DNA from: Klenkia brasiliensis
Lineage (GTDB): Bacteria; Actinomycetota; Actinomycetes; Mycobacteriales; Geodermatophilaceae
Reading direction: 5' to 3'
Assembly: GCF_900100695.1 (NCBI RefSeq)
Contig: NZ_FNCF01000001.1
Span: forward strand, 588,060 to 652,059
Length of the DNA: 64,000 nt
The position numbers were made by a program, and so were the translations under genes. Positions within the stretch are counted from its first letter, which is position 1. The number at the start of each line of letters is the position of its first letter. Positions 8,601-16,694 of the stretch are shown here, in pieces. The notes beneath the pieces are model-generated. The model saw only the letters and a program-made list of their open reading frames with translations, had not been told where the DNA came from and made no database searches.

Positions 8601-11401
8601 GGGCCCCAGACGCCGAAGCGCAGGCGGCCGTCGCTGAACATGTAGACGAACCGGTCGTAGTTGTTGCTCCACTGGTCCTGGGTGCTGCCGAAGCCGACGA
8701 TGCGGCCGCCCTGGGTGGAGGTGGTGTTGAACCAGGACTCGACCGAGAAGGTCGAGGGGCTGTCCGACCGGTTGGCCGCCACCACGTAGCCGAAGCGGTT
8801 GTCCAGGTCCACGGCGGTGTTGCCGGTGACGCCGACCAGCGGGACGCCGGCCTGGCCGCGCGGGACGTCGCCGCGGTAGGAGCCGGTGTTGCCGTTGCCG
8901 GAGAGGTCGGCCGCGCTGTCCTGGCCGGCGGACTCGCCGAGCCGCCAGAACAGGCTGGGCTCGTCGGCGACGACCGCGGCGCCGTAGGCGTCGGCCGGGG
9001 CCGGCGCCGTGGTCAGCGTGCGACCGGTGGCGGTGTAGTGGTCCCGGACCTGCGCGGTGGTCAGCGCGGTCGGGTAGACCGCGGCCTGGGCCAGCTGGCC
9101 GCTGAAGTCCGAGCGGTCGGCCCAGCCACCGAGGTTGCCGGAGCCGAGCTGCCACCAGCCGCGGTAGTCCTGACCCGCGGTCACCCGCCGGTCGGTGCCG
9201 ATCTTGACGCCGTCCACGTAGAGGACCTGGCCCTCGGGCGAGAGCTCGGCGACCGCGTGGTGCCACTGGCCGTCGTTGACCGCCTGGCTGGTGCGGATGG
9301 TCTCGGTGGCGCCGGTGTAGACGCCGAAGACCAGGTGCCCGCTGCCGTCCAGGTACAGGTGGCGGTCGTAGGAGCCGTTGCCACCGGTGTTGGAGTTGCC
9401 GTAGCCGGCCAGCCGGCCCGAGGGCGACGTGGTGTTGAACCACAGCTCGAGGCTGAAGGTGTTCGGCGCCTGCACGGCCGCGGCCGAGGAGGCCGCGGTG
9501 CCGCGGGCCCCGCCGGTGCCGTCACCGGTCAGCGAGGTGGTCGAGGTCGGCGAGCCGTCGGACTGGGTCAGCCCACCGGCCGTGGTGACGTCGTTCAGAC
9601 CCACGTAGTCGTAGGTGGTGGTGCCGGTGACCGACTCCAGCGGCCAGTAGGCGGTGGCGCCGTCGGCGATCACGCGCTGGGAGTAGGCCGGCAGGGTCGC
9701 CGAGGAGGCCCGCACCGTGGCGCTGCCGCGGGTGACGCTGTTGCCGTCGGGGTCGACCACGGTGACCCGGTAGGTGTAGCTGGTCCCCGCGGTGACGTTG
9801 CGGTCGACGAAGCCCAGGGTCGGGCGGGTCCACCAGGCCGAGGTTGCGGTGGTCTCGTAGACCGGGGTGCTCGGCTTGTCGGAGCGGAAGACGCGGTAGG
9901 TCAGGTTCGCGTTGTCGTTGTCGTAGGCCGAGGCCCAGGTGACCCGGACCGAGCCCGCGGCGACCGACAGCGCGGTCGGGGTGATGCCGGCGTCGGAGAC
10001 CGGGCCGACCTTCTTCGGGGCGACGGACGGCATCGCGAAGCGGACCAGGCCCTGCTGGCCGGTGCCGCCGGCGCGGGTGAACTCGCCGCCGTAGAGCAGG
10101 TAGTCACCGGAGGCGGTGACGTCCCAGCCGGCCTGGTAGGCGCCGGTGATCGAGCCGACGTTCAGGTCGGGGAACCAGTGCAGCAGCTGCGGGGACGGCC
10201 GACCGCCCCACGAGCCCCACGGCAGGGTGCCCTGGGGGGTCAGCGACACGGCGGTGGCGTACTTGCTCACCCGCGGGTCCTGCTCGGGGTAGCCGCCGAT
10301 GACCTCGCAGGTGTGCGGGTGCCCGGCCATGTACAGGGCGCCGTTGAACGGCACGCTGGAGTAGGTGTCGCCGTGGCAGTCGTTGACCCACTGCAGCACG
10401 CCGCCGGCGGCGGTGGCCGCGAAGGAGCCCTCGAGGTTGCCCGGCCCGTAGTAGTCGTAGCCGGTGCCGTAGACGGTGGTGCCGTCGGTGGACAGGCTGT
10501 AGACGGCCGAGTTGATGCCCTGGTTGGTGATCAGGGTGCCCATCTGGAACGGGTTGGTCGCACCGGTGGCCGCGTCGAGGGCGCCCACGCCGGAGGCCGC
10601 CTGGCCGTTGAGCGTGTAGAAGTTGCCCGAGACCACGACCTGGCTGCCGCCGTTGGTGAGCACCAGCGACTTGACCTCGTTGCTGGTCTGGGCGTTGCGG
10701 GTCGGGTTGTCGGGCAGCCGGTTGCCGTCGGTCGGGCCGACGCCGGGCACCGGGGCCCAGGGCAGCAGCGCGCCGGCGGGGGTGACGGCGGCCAGGCGGG
10801 TGCGGCTGGTGCCGCCGACGGCGGTGACGGTGCCGCCGAAGTAGACCGCCGAGCTGGTCGCGCCGATGGCCTTGACCACGCCCGAGACGCTCGGGGCGAA
10901 GGAGGTCAGCGCACCGGTGGCGACGTCGAAGGCCGCGATGCGGTTGCGCGTCGTGGCGCCCACCTTGGTGAACTCACCGCCCACGTACAGCGTCTTGCCG
11001 TCGGGGCTGGCGGCCAGGGCGTAGGCCTGCGCGTTGAGGTTGGGGTTGAACGAGGAGACCAGGACGCCGGTCTGCAGGTTGTAGGCCAGCAGGTTGTTCC
11101 GCGACACCTCGTTGCTGCCCGCCGCCGACCCGGCCGGGCGCGCGGTGGTGAACCGGCCGGCCACGTAGACGGTGTTGCCGATGACCAGCTGGTCCCAGGC
11201 CACACCGTTGATCTGGGTGGTCGGCAGCGCGTCGGCGGTGACCGTCGACGGCGGGGTGGTGCCCGTCGTCGGGTTCGCCACCGGTGCCGTGTCGGCGTGG
11301 GCCGGGGTCGGCGCCCCGGCCAGGACACCGACGGACAGGGCCGCGGCCAGCAGGCCGGCGGCCGCGGCGCGGAACGCGCCGGGGAGTGCAGTGGTGCGCA
11401 T
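5678..11401 (-). CDS. Giant secreted DUF5122 propeller-LamG(3)-PKD(5) protein (1907 aa)
   Basis: Exported protein with the plan of its neighbour, expanded. The start is the ATG at 11401 (MRTTALPGAFR), giving a signal peptide ending near APTPAHA. Domains: propeller-like repeats about 45-450 (TLYVGGEFTKVG and similar); FN3-like about 467-567; three LamG-type lectin domains about 577-789, 802-1027 and 1042-1260, each with the phrase FSLELWFNTTS or a variant and a KWHQVTATMG-like strand; five consecutive PKD domains about 1267-1689, each with WxFGDGS and YTVTLTVTDD signatures; and the same C-terminal module as the paralog (ASDAFGRTVNGGMGTADVGG). The PKD run looks like a stalk and the LamG/propeller part a ligand-binding head. 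No wall-anchor signal is visible. Adhesion or matrix structure is an inference from domain types and the EPS context. Confidence 0.88.
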   Translation of the reverse strand: MRTTALPGAFRAAAAGLLAAALSVGVLAGAPTPAHADTAPVANPTTGTTPPSTVTADALPTTQINGVAWDQLVIGNTVYVAGRFTTARPAGSAAGSNEVSRNNLLAYNLQTGVLVSSFNPNLNAQAYALAASPDGKTLYVGGEFTKVGATTRNRIAAFDVATGALTSFAPSVSGVVKAIGATSSAVYFGGTVTAVGGTSRTRLAAVTPAGALLPWAPVPGVGPTDGNRLPDNPTRNAQTSNEVKSLVLTNGGSQVVVSGNFYTLNGQAASGVGALDAATGATNPFQMGTLITNQGINSAVYSLSTDGTTVYGTGYDYYGPGNLEGSFAATAAGGVLQWVNDCHGDTYSSVPFNGALYMAGHPHTCEVIGGYPEQDPRVSKYATAVSLTPQGTLPWGSWGGRPSPQLLHWFPDLNVGSITGAYQAGWDVTASGDYLLYGGEFTRAGGTGQQGLVRFAMPSVAPKKVGPVSDAGITPTALSVAAGSVRVTWASAYDNDNANLTYRVFRSDKPSTPVYETTATSAWWTRPTLGFVDRNVTAGTSYTYRVTVVDPDGNSVTRGSATVRASSATLPAYSQRVIADGATAYWPLESVTGTTTYDYVGLNDVTTAGGLTQSDGSPTSTTSLTGDGTGGARGTAASSAAAVQAPNTFSLELWFNTTSPSGRLAGYGNSNTGGNGSYDRHLYLDGSGHLVFGVYTGATETIRTSQAVNDGQWHHAVAELSPEGQVLYVDGVKIGTDRRVTAGQDYRGWWQLGSGNLGGWADRSDFSGQLAQAAVYPTALTTAQVRDHYTATGRTLTTAPAPADAYGAAVVADEPSLFWRLGESAGQDSAADLSGNGNTGSYRGDVPRGQAGVPLVGVTGNTAVDLDNRFGYVVAANRSDSPSTFSVESWFNTTSTQGGRIVGFGSTQDQWSNNYDRFVYMFSDGRLRFGVWGPGEQVIDTPRSYNDGDWHQVVATFGANGMALYVDGQLVGSGPGSNVDAYDGYWRVGADNIWGGAGTASLDGLVDEFSVFDKVLTPAQVAAHWTAAGQASSTPTKPADAYGAAVWDSNPTLFWRMDDAAGSSAAAGSAPAGGRGTYTGNPTLAVAGPPLTGTSANTAVSFDGVDDGLYSRTQVVNPLTFTTELWFQTTTTRGGKLIGFGTNQSGGSGGYDRHVYLEPSGQLTFGAWTGQANTVTSPAAYNDGKWHQVTATMGADGMKLYVDGNLVGTNPNTGAQDYAGYWRVGGDNSWSGDPYVKATIDEVAVYDRVLPAAEVAAHFTASGLGPDATPVARYTATVDGMSATFDASTSSDVEGPIATYTWDFGDGSSSTGTPVTHRYATAGDHQVTLTVTDSKGQTSTSTQTVTTTAPPPNRAPAAAFTATATGLGVAVDASGSTDSDGTVVDWTWEFGDGSTQVGKTATHTYASDGTYVVRLTVTDDDGATASTTQSVTVAAPNQAPTAVATATTADLVVTLDGRGSSDADGTVAGYAWDFGDQSTGTGAQTTHTYAAGGTYTVRLTVTDDDGATGTTTTQVTVAPAPPANVAPTAALTATTSDRTVSVDGRSSTDTDGTIASWSWAFGDGATATGSTATHAYATAGTYTVTLTVTDDKGATSTATRDVVATDPPNRAPSASVSVSGSALTVSVDGRASSDPDGTVASWAWSFGDGGTATGSTASYTYATPGAYTVTLTVTDDRGATGSTTREVTVAPASPTVRASDAFGRTVNGGMGTADVGGAWIASYGAARLSVTPGTAQLALTSPTNQTGAYLQGVASTAVDVRTSVSLSGAVTGGGTTVYVAGRRVGLNQEYRLRLRYQANGAVGVAVTRLAGSATETVLGSEVTLPGRYTAGQVLQVSLRVTGTGTTTISGSVWADGSAAPTAPMISRTDTTASLQAAGSVGLTAYLSGSATSGTVARFGALTVTDVP

Positions 11402-11622
11402 GGGTCTCTCGATCTCGCTGGCCGGCATGCCCCCAGGCGCCCGGCATCGGGTTATGACTCTGCGTGGTGTTTGAATCCGACACCAGAGGGAATCCGCCCC
11501 CGTTCGGGTGAATTCGCACGTGTCGGAGCGGTTGCGCTCCTGCCCGGTCGCGCTGGGTGACCCCGGGTACCGGTGGTACCGGGTTCTCGCAGGTCGACCG
11601 GGCGTGTCTCAGACCCGGCGGG

Positions 11623-12261
11623 TCACGACACCGCGCCCCTCCACACGAGGTACGGGGCACCGGCCTGGTAGCCGACCTGGATCGTGACGTCGCCGCGGTC
11701 GGACTCCGGGACGTAGAACACGTAACTCCCCGTGACCGAGTCACCCGGATCCACGGTCCCCCGGAGGGGGTTGGCCTGCGGGTCGTCCAGGAGCGTCGCC
11801 GGGACCATGTCCGCGCCGGTGTAGGCCTCGGCGGCGACGGCGTCGAAGGAGACCGGGGCGTCGGTGCCGTTGGTCAGCTCGACGGTGACGAGCAGGGACG
11901 GGCCGTCGACGTTGCCGACGCCGTTGCCGCTGCCCTGGACGGCCTCGACCGACACCAGCCGGCCGGTCACGCCGTCGCCGACCGCGGCCTGGTCGGACAG
12001 GCCGACCGCGGACAGGGTCGGCGGCAGGTCCGTCGCGTCGGCCGTGGGGCCCGAGGGCTCCGGCGTGGGCGGGTTGGTCGGCGCCGGCTCGGAGCTCACC
12101 GGGTCACCGGGGACGGTGGTCGGGGTGGCCGCGGCGGTGTCCTGCCCGCCGTCCCGGGTGGACAGGAACAGGGCGACGGCCGCCAGGACGACGACCACCC
12201 CCGCCCCGACCAGGGCCAGCAGCCGGCGGGAGGGCCGCCGGGTGGTGGTGGGCGAGCTCAT
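11623..12261 (-). CDS. Membrane-anchored DUF4352-like extracellular protein
   Basis: 212 residues starting at the ATG at 12261, whose ATGA overlaps the stop of the upstream phosphotransferase gene by 4 bases, so translation is probably coupled. A short basic N-terminus (SSPTTTRRPSRR) precedes one membrane helix about 14-34 (LLALVGAGVVVVLAAVALFL). A Thr/Pro-rich linker about 40-80 and a beta-rich extracellular domain follow. That domain carries LLVTVELTNGTDAPVSF and ends DVTIQVGYQAGAPYLVWRG, resembling the DUF4352/telokin-like immunoprotective-type fold. It is last in a three-gene set with the CDP-alcohol phosphotransferase and the DUF1972 glycosyltransferase. Its role is unknown; the membrane-proximal position suggests it assists surface polymer assembly or senses it. 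Confidence 0.8.
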   Translation of the reverse strand: MSSPTTTRRPSRRLLALVGAGVVVVLAAVALFLSTRDGGQDTAAATPTTVPGDPVSSEPAPTNPPTPEPSGPTADATDLPPTLSAVGLSDQAAVGDGVTGRLVSVEAVQGSGNGVGNVDGPSLLVTVELTNGTDAPVSFDAVAAEAYTGADMVPATLLDDPQANPLRGTVDPGDSVTGSYVFYVPESDRGDVTIQVGYQAGAPYLVWRGAVS

Positions 12262-13043
12262 GACGTCGTCCCGTCCTGGCGACCGAGGGCCGCCATCTCG
12301 TTCCGCCAGCGCGGGAGCGCGAGCAGGAGGTAACCGGTGGTGCCGAGGGCCAGCAGGCCGTAGGCGGCGAGGAACAGCGGCGTCGCGCCGAGCAGCACGA
12401 ACACCAGGCACAGCACGCCGTAGTCGGTCGGCGCGACGAGCAGGGAGCGCAGCACGCTGGGCCGCTCCCCGGGGACGGCGCGGGCCGCCCGGGTGCGGGC
12501 GCCGTGCTGGGCGCGCAGGGCCTCGTTGAGCAGGGTCAGCGAGAAGTGGGTGACCGCGACGACGGCGAAGCCCAGCGGCACCAGCAACCAGCCGGGGGCC
12601 AGCTCACCGGTGCGGTAGAGGCCGACCAGGACGCAGAGGTGGACGGCGACGACCTTGGCCGAGTCCACCGCGTGGTCCAGCCACTCCCCCGCCGGCGACC
12701 CGCCCCCGCGCAGCCGGGCCAGCTGCCCGTCGGCGGAGTCCAGCGCGTAGCCGAGCACCAGCAGGGCGGTGACCAGCACGCCGGTCAGCCAGGTGTGCGG
12801 GGCGAGGGCGACGACGGCCAGGCCGGTGAAGGTGCACACCGCGCTCAGGCCGGTGACCGCGTCGGGGGTCAGCCCGCGGTGGAAGGCCAGCGCGGCCAGC
12901 ACCCGGCCGATGGGCCGGTTGACGAACCGCGAGTAGGCGGGGGCGCCCTTGGCGCCCTTCTGCGCGCCGGCCAGCCGGCGCACGGTGGCGCCGACGGTCT
13001 CCCCCGGTTCGGGGCGGCGGGCAGGGGACAGCACGGCGGTCAC
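12258..13043 (-). CDS. CDP-alcohol phosphatidyltransferase family protein
   Basis: 261-residue integral membrane enzyme that transfers a phosphoalcohol from a CDP-activated donor to an acceptor alcohol. The complete family signature D-x2-D-G-x2-A-R-x8-G-x3-D-x3-D is present: DSADGQLARLRGGG, then GEWLDHAVD. About six membrane helices follow. The GTG start at 13043 overlaps the stop of the DUF1972 glycosyltransferase by 4 bases (GTGA), and the stop overlaps the next gene in the same way, so the three genes look translationally coupled. A much longer open frame continues upstream but is only the shifted shadow of the glycosyltransferase. The acceptor is not readable. In a polysaccharide cluster it may add a phospho-alcohol decoration or make a lipid anchor such as a phosphatidylinositol-type species. 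Confidence 0.9.
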   Translation of the reverse strand: MTAVLSPARRPEPGETVGATVRRLAGAQKGAKGAPAYSRFVNRPIGRVLAALAFHRGLTPDAVTGLSAVCTFTGLAVVALAPHTWLTGVLVTALLVLGYALDSADGQLARLRGGGSPAGEWLDHAVDSAKVVAVHLCVLVGLYRTGELAPGWLLVPLGFAVVAVTHFSLTLLNEALRAQHGARTRAARAVPGERPSVLRSLLVAPTDYGVLCLVFVLLGATPLFLAAYGLLALGTTGYLLLALPRWRNEMAALGRQDGTTS

Positions 13044-14242
13044 GCGACGGAGCGCAGGTCGGCCGGCCCGTCGCCCTGCGGCGTCGGCTCGACGACCGGA
13101 GGCTCGGGCTGGGTCGCCCGCTTGCCGGCCGGACGGCGGCGCGGGAACTCCCGGGCGGCCAGGCGGCGGGCGAGGTCGGCGTAGCGGGCGGCGACGTCGT
13201 CCCAGTCGTAGGCGGCGGCGCGCTCGCGGGCCTGCGCACCGCGCTTGCGGGCGTTGGCCGGGTCGTCCTCGGCGCGGGCCAGCAGCGCCGGGATGTCGCC
13301 GGCGGTGGCGAAGAACCGGCCGGCGACCCCCAGCACCTCGCGGTTGAAGGACACGTCGAAGGCCAGCACGGTCGCGCCGGCGCCCAGGGCGCGCAGCAGC
13401 GAGGGGTTGGTGCCGCCGACGGAGTGCCCGTGCAGGTAGGTGGTGGCGTGGGCGTAGAGGACGTCGAGCAGGTCCTGGTCCCACACCCCGCCGAGGAACC
13501 GGACGCGGCCGTCGGCCAGGCCGTGCACCCGCGCGGTGTACTCGTCGGAGTAGGGGGCCGAGCCGACGACGACCAGCGGCTGGGTGGCGCCGCTGGCGGT
13601 GTAGCCCTCGACGATCTCGGCGACGTGGTTCTCGGGCTCGAAGCGGGCGACGACCAGGTGGTAGCCGCGGGCGGTGAGCCCGAGCTCGGCGAGGCGGTCG
13701 GCGGGCGGGTCGATGACCGGGGCGCCGTAGGTGATGAGGTCGGTCGGGGCGCCGAACTCCTCGGTGTAGTAGTCGGCGATGCCCTGGGCGTCGGCGATGA
13801 GGGCGTCGGACCAGCGGACGGCGAGGGACTCGGCCATCCGGTAGTACTTCTGGCCGGTGCCGCTCCACTTGGTGCGCTTCCACTCCAGGCCGTCGACGTG
13901 CGTGGCGACCGGGATGCGCGCGGCGCGGATGACCGGCAGCAGCGGGGCGTTGGCGGCGTTGAACACGAACGCGGCGTCGGTGCGGTGGGTGACCAGGTGG
14001 CCGACGGACAGCGCGGTGTGCGACAGGGTCTCCAGCGCGCGCTTGCGGGCGGCGGGCAGGTGCACCAGGCGCATGCCCAGGTGCGTGGCCGGCTGCTCGG
14101 CGGACGAGCCGGGGGTGGTGCGGCAGTACACGACGACGTCGTGGCCGGAGTCGGCGAGCCTGCGGCCCACCTCCTCGACGGCCGTCTCGAATCCGCCGTA
14201 CGCGGCCGGGACACCTCGGGTGCCCACCAGTGCGATGCGCAC
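13040..14242 (-). CDS. DUF1972-type GT4 glycosyltransferase
   Basis: 400-residue glycosyltransferase of the rhamnosyltransferase-like DUF1972/GT4 family. The N-terminus MRIALVGTRGVPAAYGGFET is the hallmark of this group; GLEWKRTKWSGTGQKYYR and the IADAQGIADYY region are also typical. The C-terminal half carries HGHSVGGTNPSLLRALGAG, the donor-side signature. I chose the GTG at 14242 rather than the ATG at 14254 because GGAGG lies five bases upstream of the GTG and the ATG has no good ribosome-binding site. It overlaps the CDP-alcohol phosphotransferase gene by 4 bases. Family members transfer rhamnose or related sugars to lipid-linked acceptors; the actual sugar is unknown. Confidence 0.92.
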   Translation of the reverse strand: MRIALVGTRGVPAAYGGFETAVEEVGRRLADSGHDVVVYCRTTPGSSAEQPATHLGMRLVHLPAARKRALETLSHTALSVGHLVTHRTDAAFVFNAANAPLLPVIRAARIPVATHVDGLEWKRTKWSGTGQKYYRMAESLAVRWSDALIADAQGIADYYTEEFGAPTDLITYGAPVIDPPADRLAELGLTARGYHLVVARFEPENHVAEIVEGYTASGATQPLVVVGSAPYSDEYTARVHGLADGRVRFLGGVWDQDLLDVLYAHATTYLHGHSVGGTNPSLLRALGAGATVLAFDVSFNREVLGVAGRFFATAGDIPALLARAEDDPANARKRGAQARERAAAYDWDDVAARYADLARRLAAREFPRRRPAGKRATQPEPPVVEPTPQGDGPADLRSVA

Positions 14243-14821
14243 GGTCGCCTCCATCTGTTCTCGTTGCGGGAGTGCTGAGTCTCGGACCCATCGGCCCTGG
14301 TGGAGCCGGTCTGGAGCTGCCCGTCACCCGCCCGGGTGGGGCCGGCTGGGGTTCGTGGGGCGCGCGGGACCCGGATCGGGCGGTGACCTCACCCACACGG
14401 AGCAGGCCGCGCCCTCACCCACCGTCACGTGACGGTGCGGACCGGGTGGCGTGGTCCGGACCCGGTGGGGCCGGTTCCGCGCCGTCGTCCGTGGCCGGGG
14501 TGTGGACGGCCGGGGTACGGCCGGCGACCGGGACGGCAACAGTGCGTGCGACCGATCACGCTGCGTGCACGCGCGCCGGTGCGCCCACCCGAACCGGTCC
14601 AGAACTGGCCCTTCCGGGTGAGACCGGAACCGTGCAGACTGCGCCGGGCGAGCCGGACCGGTCTCGCCGGACTGGACGGGGAGCCCGATGATCGAGACGC
14701 GTCGCGCGCGGTTGCACCTGCACTGGTTCCGCCCGGCCACCACCGCGTGGTGCGAGCCGAGCACCCGGTACTCCTGCCGCTGCGGGGCACGCCGGCCCGG
14801 CATCTGAGCCGACCTCCCGCG
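14243..14821. other. 579-bp intergenic region, likely promoter/leader
   Basis: No convincing coding sequence on either strand. It separates the stop of the sugar-phosphate transferase gene at 14822 from the start of the DUF1972 glycosyltransferase gene and is long for this compact region. It contains a perfect 16-bp palindrome at 14421-14436 and several GGGTGAG/CTCACCC half-sites between 14385 and 14420. I looked for conserved riboswitch cores (c-di-AMP, c-di-GMP, cobalamin) and recognised none with confidence. Confidence 0.6.
14421..14436. promoter_or_regulatory. Perfect 16-bp palindrome ACCGTCACGTGACGGT
   Basis: Exact dyad symmetry over 16 bases, about 180 bases upstream of the GTG start of the DUF1972 glycosyltransferase on the minus strand. 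Size and symmetry fit a homodimeric regulator site. The half-site CGTCAC/GTGACG recurs in other intergenic palindromes of this window (16531, 20035, 47243). No regulator can be named from sequence alone. Confidence 0.5.
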
Positions 14822-16366
14822 TCAGTAGGCGCCGGAGGAGGACAGCACGGCGCGGCCGGTGCGCCAGAGGATCGAGGCGTCCATCGCCAGCGACCAGTTC
14901 TCCACGTAGCGGAGATCCAGCCGCACCGACTCCTCCCAGGAGAGGTCGCTGCGCCCGGAGATCTGCCACAGCCCGGTGAGGCCGGGCTTGACCAGCAGGC
15001 GCCGGGTGGTCGAGCCGTCGTAGCGGGCGACCTCCACCGGCAGCGGCGGCCGGGGCCCGACCAGCGACATCGACCCGCCGAGCACGTTGAACAGCTGGGG
15101 CAGCTCGTCCAGCGAGAGCCGGCGCAGCCAGCGCCCGACCCGGGTGATCCGCGGGTCGCGGCGCATCTTGAACAGCAGCCCGTCGGACTCGTTGGCCGCC
15201 TGCAGCCGCGCCAGCTGCACCTCGGCGTCCACCACCATGCTGCGGAACTTGATCATCGAGAAGGTCCGGCCGTCCTTGCCGACCCGCTCCTGGCGGAAGA
15301 GCACCGGCCCGGGGCTGTCCAGCCGGACGGCGACGGCGAGGGCCAGCAGCACCGGCGCGAGCACCAGGACGGCGGCCAGCGCGAGACCGCGGTCGACCGA
15401 GGTCTTCACCACCCGGCGCCAGCCCTCGAAGCGCGGCTGCTCCACCGCCAGCAGCGGCAGGCCGTCGTAGGGGCGGATGTGCAGCCGCGGGCCGGCGACC
15501 TCGATCAGCCCGGGGGCGACCAGCAGCTCGAGCCCGGTGCCCTCCAGGTCCCAGGACAGCCGGCGCAGGTACTCGGCCGCGGTCTCGCTGGCGCTGGTGA
15601 CCGCCACGGTGTCCGCCCCGACCTCGAGCGCCAGGGACCGGACGTCCTCCAGGCCGGCCACCGGCAGCCCGGTCACGCCCGCGACGTGCCGGCGGTCGGC
15701 GTCGGTGACGCACGCACCGACGACGTCCAGCCCGGACGACGGGTCGGCGGCCAGCCGCTCGGCCAGCCCCAGGACGGCGGTGCCGCGGCCGACGAGCAGC
15801 ACCCGCTTGGTGCAGCGGCCGGCGCGGCGCAGGGCGCGCAGCCGGGCTCGGGCGACGTAGCGCACGACCAGGGAGGCCACGACCAGGCCGGGAAGCACGA
15901 CCGCGACGAGCAGCCGGGACAGCGACAGCTCGAAGGCGTAGGAGGTGAACCCGGTGGCGGCCAGCACGACCACCCCGGCGCGCAGCACGCGGGAGAGCTC
16001 CTCGCGGCCCAGCGCCGCCACCCGGGCGGCGTACCCGCCGGCGAGGCCGACGAGCACGGGCCACAGCAGCGGCAGCGCCGCGCACACCCAGAACAGGACG
16101 TCGCGCGGGTTGCTCCAGGTCTGGGTGACCACGACGACGCCGGCCAGCGCGCCGAGGGCGGCATCAGCGCCGACCAGCCCGGCGAGGTAGCCGCGGACCC
16201 AGGAGCCGGGCCGCGGCGAACGGTCGGCGCGGCCGGGGTCGCCGACGGGAGCCGGCGGGCGGAGCTGGTCACCCGGACGGGCGAGGAGTGCACGCTGGGT
16301 GACGAACGAGGTGGTCCCGCTCGCGTCCACCGCCGACGGCCCCCCGCCGTGCAGCTCCACCCGCAT
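14822..16366 (-). CDS. Polyprenyl-phosphate sugar-1-phosphate transferase (initiating enzyme 1)
   Basis: 514 residues. Initiates EPS repeat-unit synthesis by moving a sugar-1-phosphate from a nucleotide sugar to undecaprenyl phosphate at the inner membrane face. N-terminal half: about four membrane helices and a CoA-binding-3/Rossmann-like cytosolic domain (RVLLVGRGTAVLGLAERLAA). C-terminal bacterial sugar transferase domain from about residue 320: KTSVDRGLALAAVLVL membrane hairpin, DSPGPVLFRQERVGKDG, IKFRSM, SLDELPQLFNVL, SLVGPRPPLPVEV, and LLVKPGLTGLWQ. It ends in SGAY like the three paralogs here. The ATG at 16366 was chosen because AGGGG lies 8 bases upstream. It is the most divergent of the four initiating enzymes. 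Confidence 0.94.
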   Translation of the reverse strand: MRVELHGGGPSAVDASGTTSFVTQRALLARPGDQLRPPAPVGDPGRADRSPRPGSWVRGYLAGLVGADAALGALAGVVVVTQTWSNPRDVLFWVCAALPLLWPVLVGLAGGYAARVAALGREELSRVLRAGVVVLAATGFTSYAFELSLSRLLVAVVLPGLVVASLVVRYVARARLRALRRAGRCTKRVLLVGRGTAVLGLAERLAADPSSGLDVVGACVTDADRRHVAGVTGLPVAGLEDVRSLALEVGADTVAVTSASETAAEYLRRLSWDLEGTGLELLVAPGLIEVAGPRLHIRPYDGLPLLAVEQPRFEGWRRVVKTSVDRGLALAAVLVLAPVLLALAVAVRLDSPGPVLFRQERVGKDGRTFSMIKFRSMVVDAEVQLARLQAANESDGLLFKMRRDPRITRVGRWLRRLSLDELPQLFNVLGGSMSLVGPRPPLPVEVARYDGSTTRRLLVKPGLTGLWQISGRSDLSWEESVRLDLRYVENWSLAMDASILWRTGRAVLSSSGAY

Positions 16367-16530
16367 GCGTCGTCCCCTCACTCGTCGTGACCGGTCGCAG
16401 CGGCCCCCGCCGCCGTGACCACGCCATCGGCGGGTGAACACCGCCTGACGTCCGGGCACACAGTGACCGTCCGTGAGGTGTCGGGCAAGGGGTTCCTGCG
16501 CGGACCACCCCAACGTGTGCCGACCCACGG

Positions 16531-16547
16531 CGTGACGGATCGTCACG
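16531..16547. promoter_or_regulatory. Inverted repeat CGTGACG-GAT-CGTCACG
   Basis: Perfect 7-bp arms around a 3-base spacer, in the shared upstream region of the divergent sugar-phosphate transferase and LCP genes. It uses the same GTGACG/CGTCAC half-sites as the palindrome at 14421, arranged in the opposite order, so one dimeric regulator could control both genes. Inference only. Confidence 0.45.
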
Positions 16548-16660
16548 GAGCTGCTGCCACTACGCCAGGTCACGGACCGGTCGCTCTGAGGTCATCCAGG
16601 TCGCCACCCCATCGGGTGGTGCGGAGCACACGGTCGGGGCCGGTGGACCGGCCGCCCGTC

Positions 16661-16666
16661 TAACCT
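16661..16666 (+). promoter_or_regulatory. Putative -10 box (TAACCT) of LCP gene
   Basis: TAnnnT hexamer whose end lies 28 bases before the GTG start, matching the position of TACCCT ahead of the paralogous LCP gene at 24988. No clear -35 is visible, which is common for actinobacterial promoters. Confidence 0.4.
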
Positions 16667-16694
16667 CGGCGCGACCACGAGACAGGGGACGACC

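Larger units (their letters stand above)
16367..16694. other. Divergent promoter region
   Basis: 328 bases between the start of the sugar-phosphate transferase gene (minus) and the LCP gene (plus), with no gene seen. It holds an inverted repeat at 16531-16547 and a -10-like TAACCT at 16661-16666. Confidence 0.6.

Noticed and set aside
5639-11560. 1973-codon open frame antisense to the giant secreted protein
   Set aside because: Arises from repeats and GC bias opposite the PKD/LamG repeats; no recognisable motifs.
12258-14396. 712-codon frame that looks like a fusion ending in the CDP-alcohol phosphotransferase
   Set aside because: The N-terminal 450 codons are the shifted shadow of the DUF1972 glycosyltransferase; the real start is the GTG at 13043.
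14243-14821. Possible riboswitch in the long leader of the DUF1972 glycosyltransferase
   Set aside because: GGGTGA-like stretches recall c-di-AMP elements, but the conserved core and pairing could not be matched.
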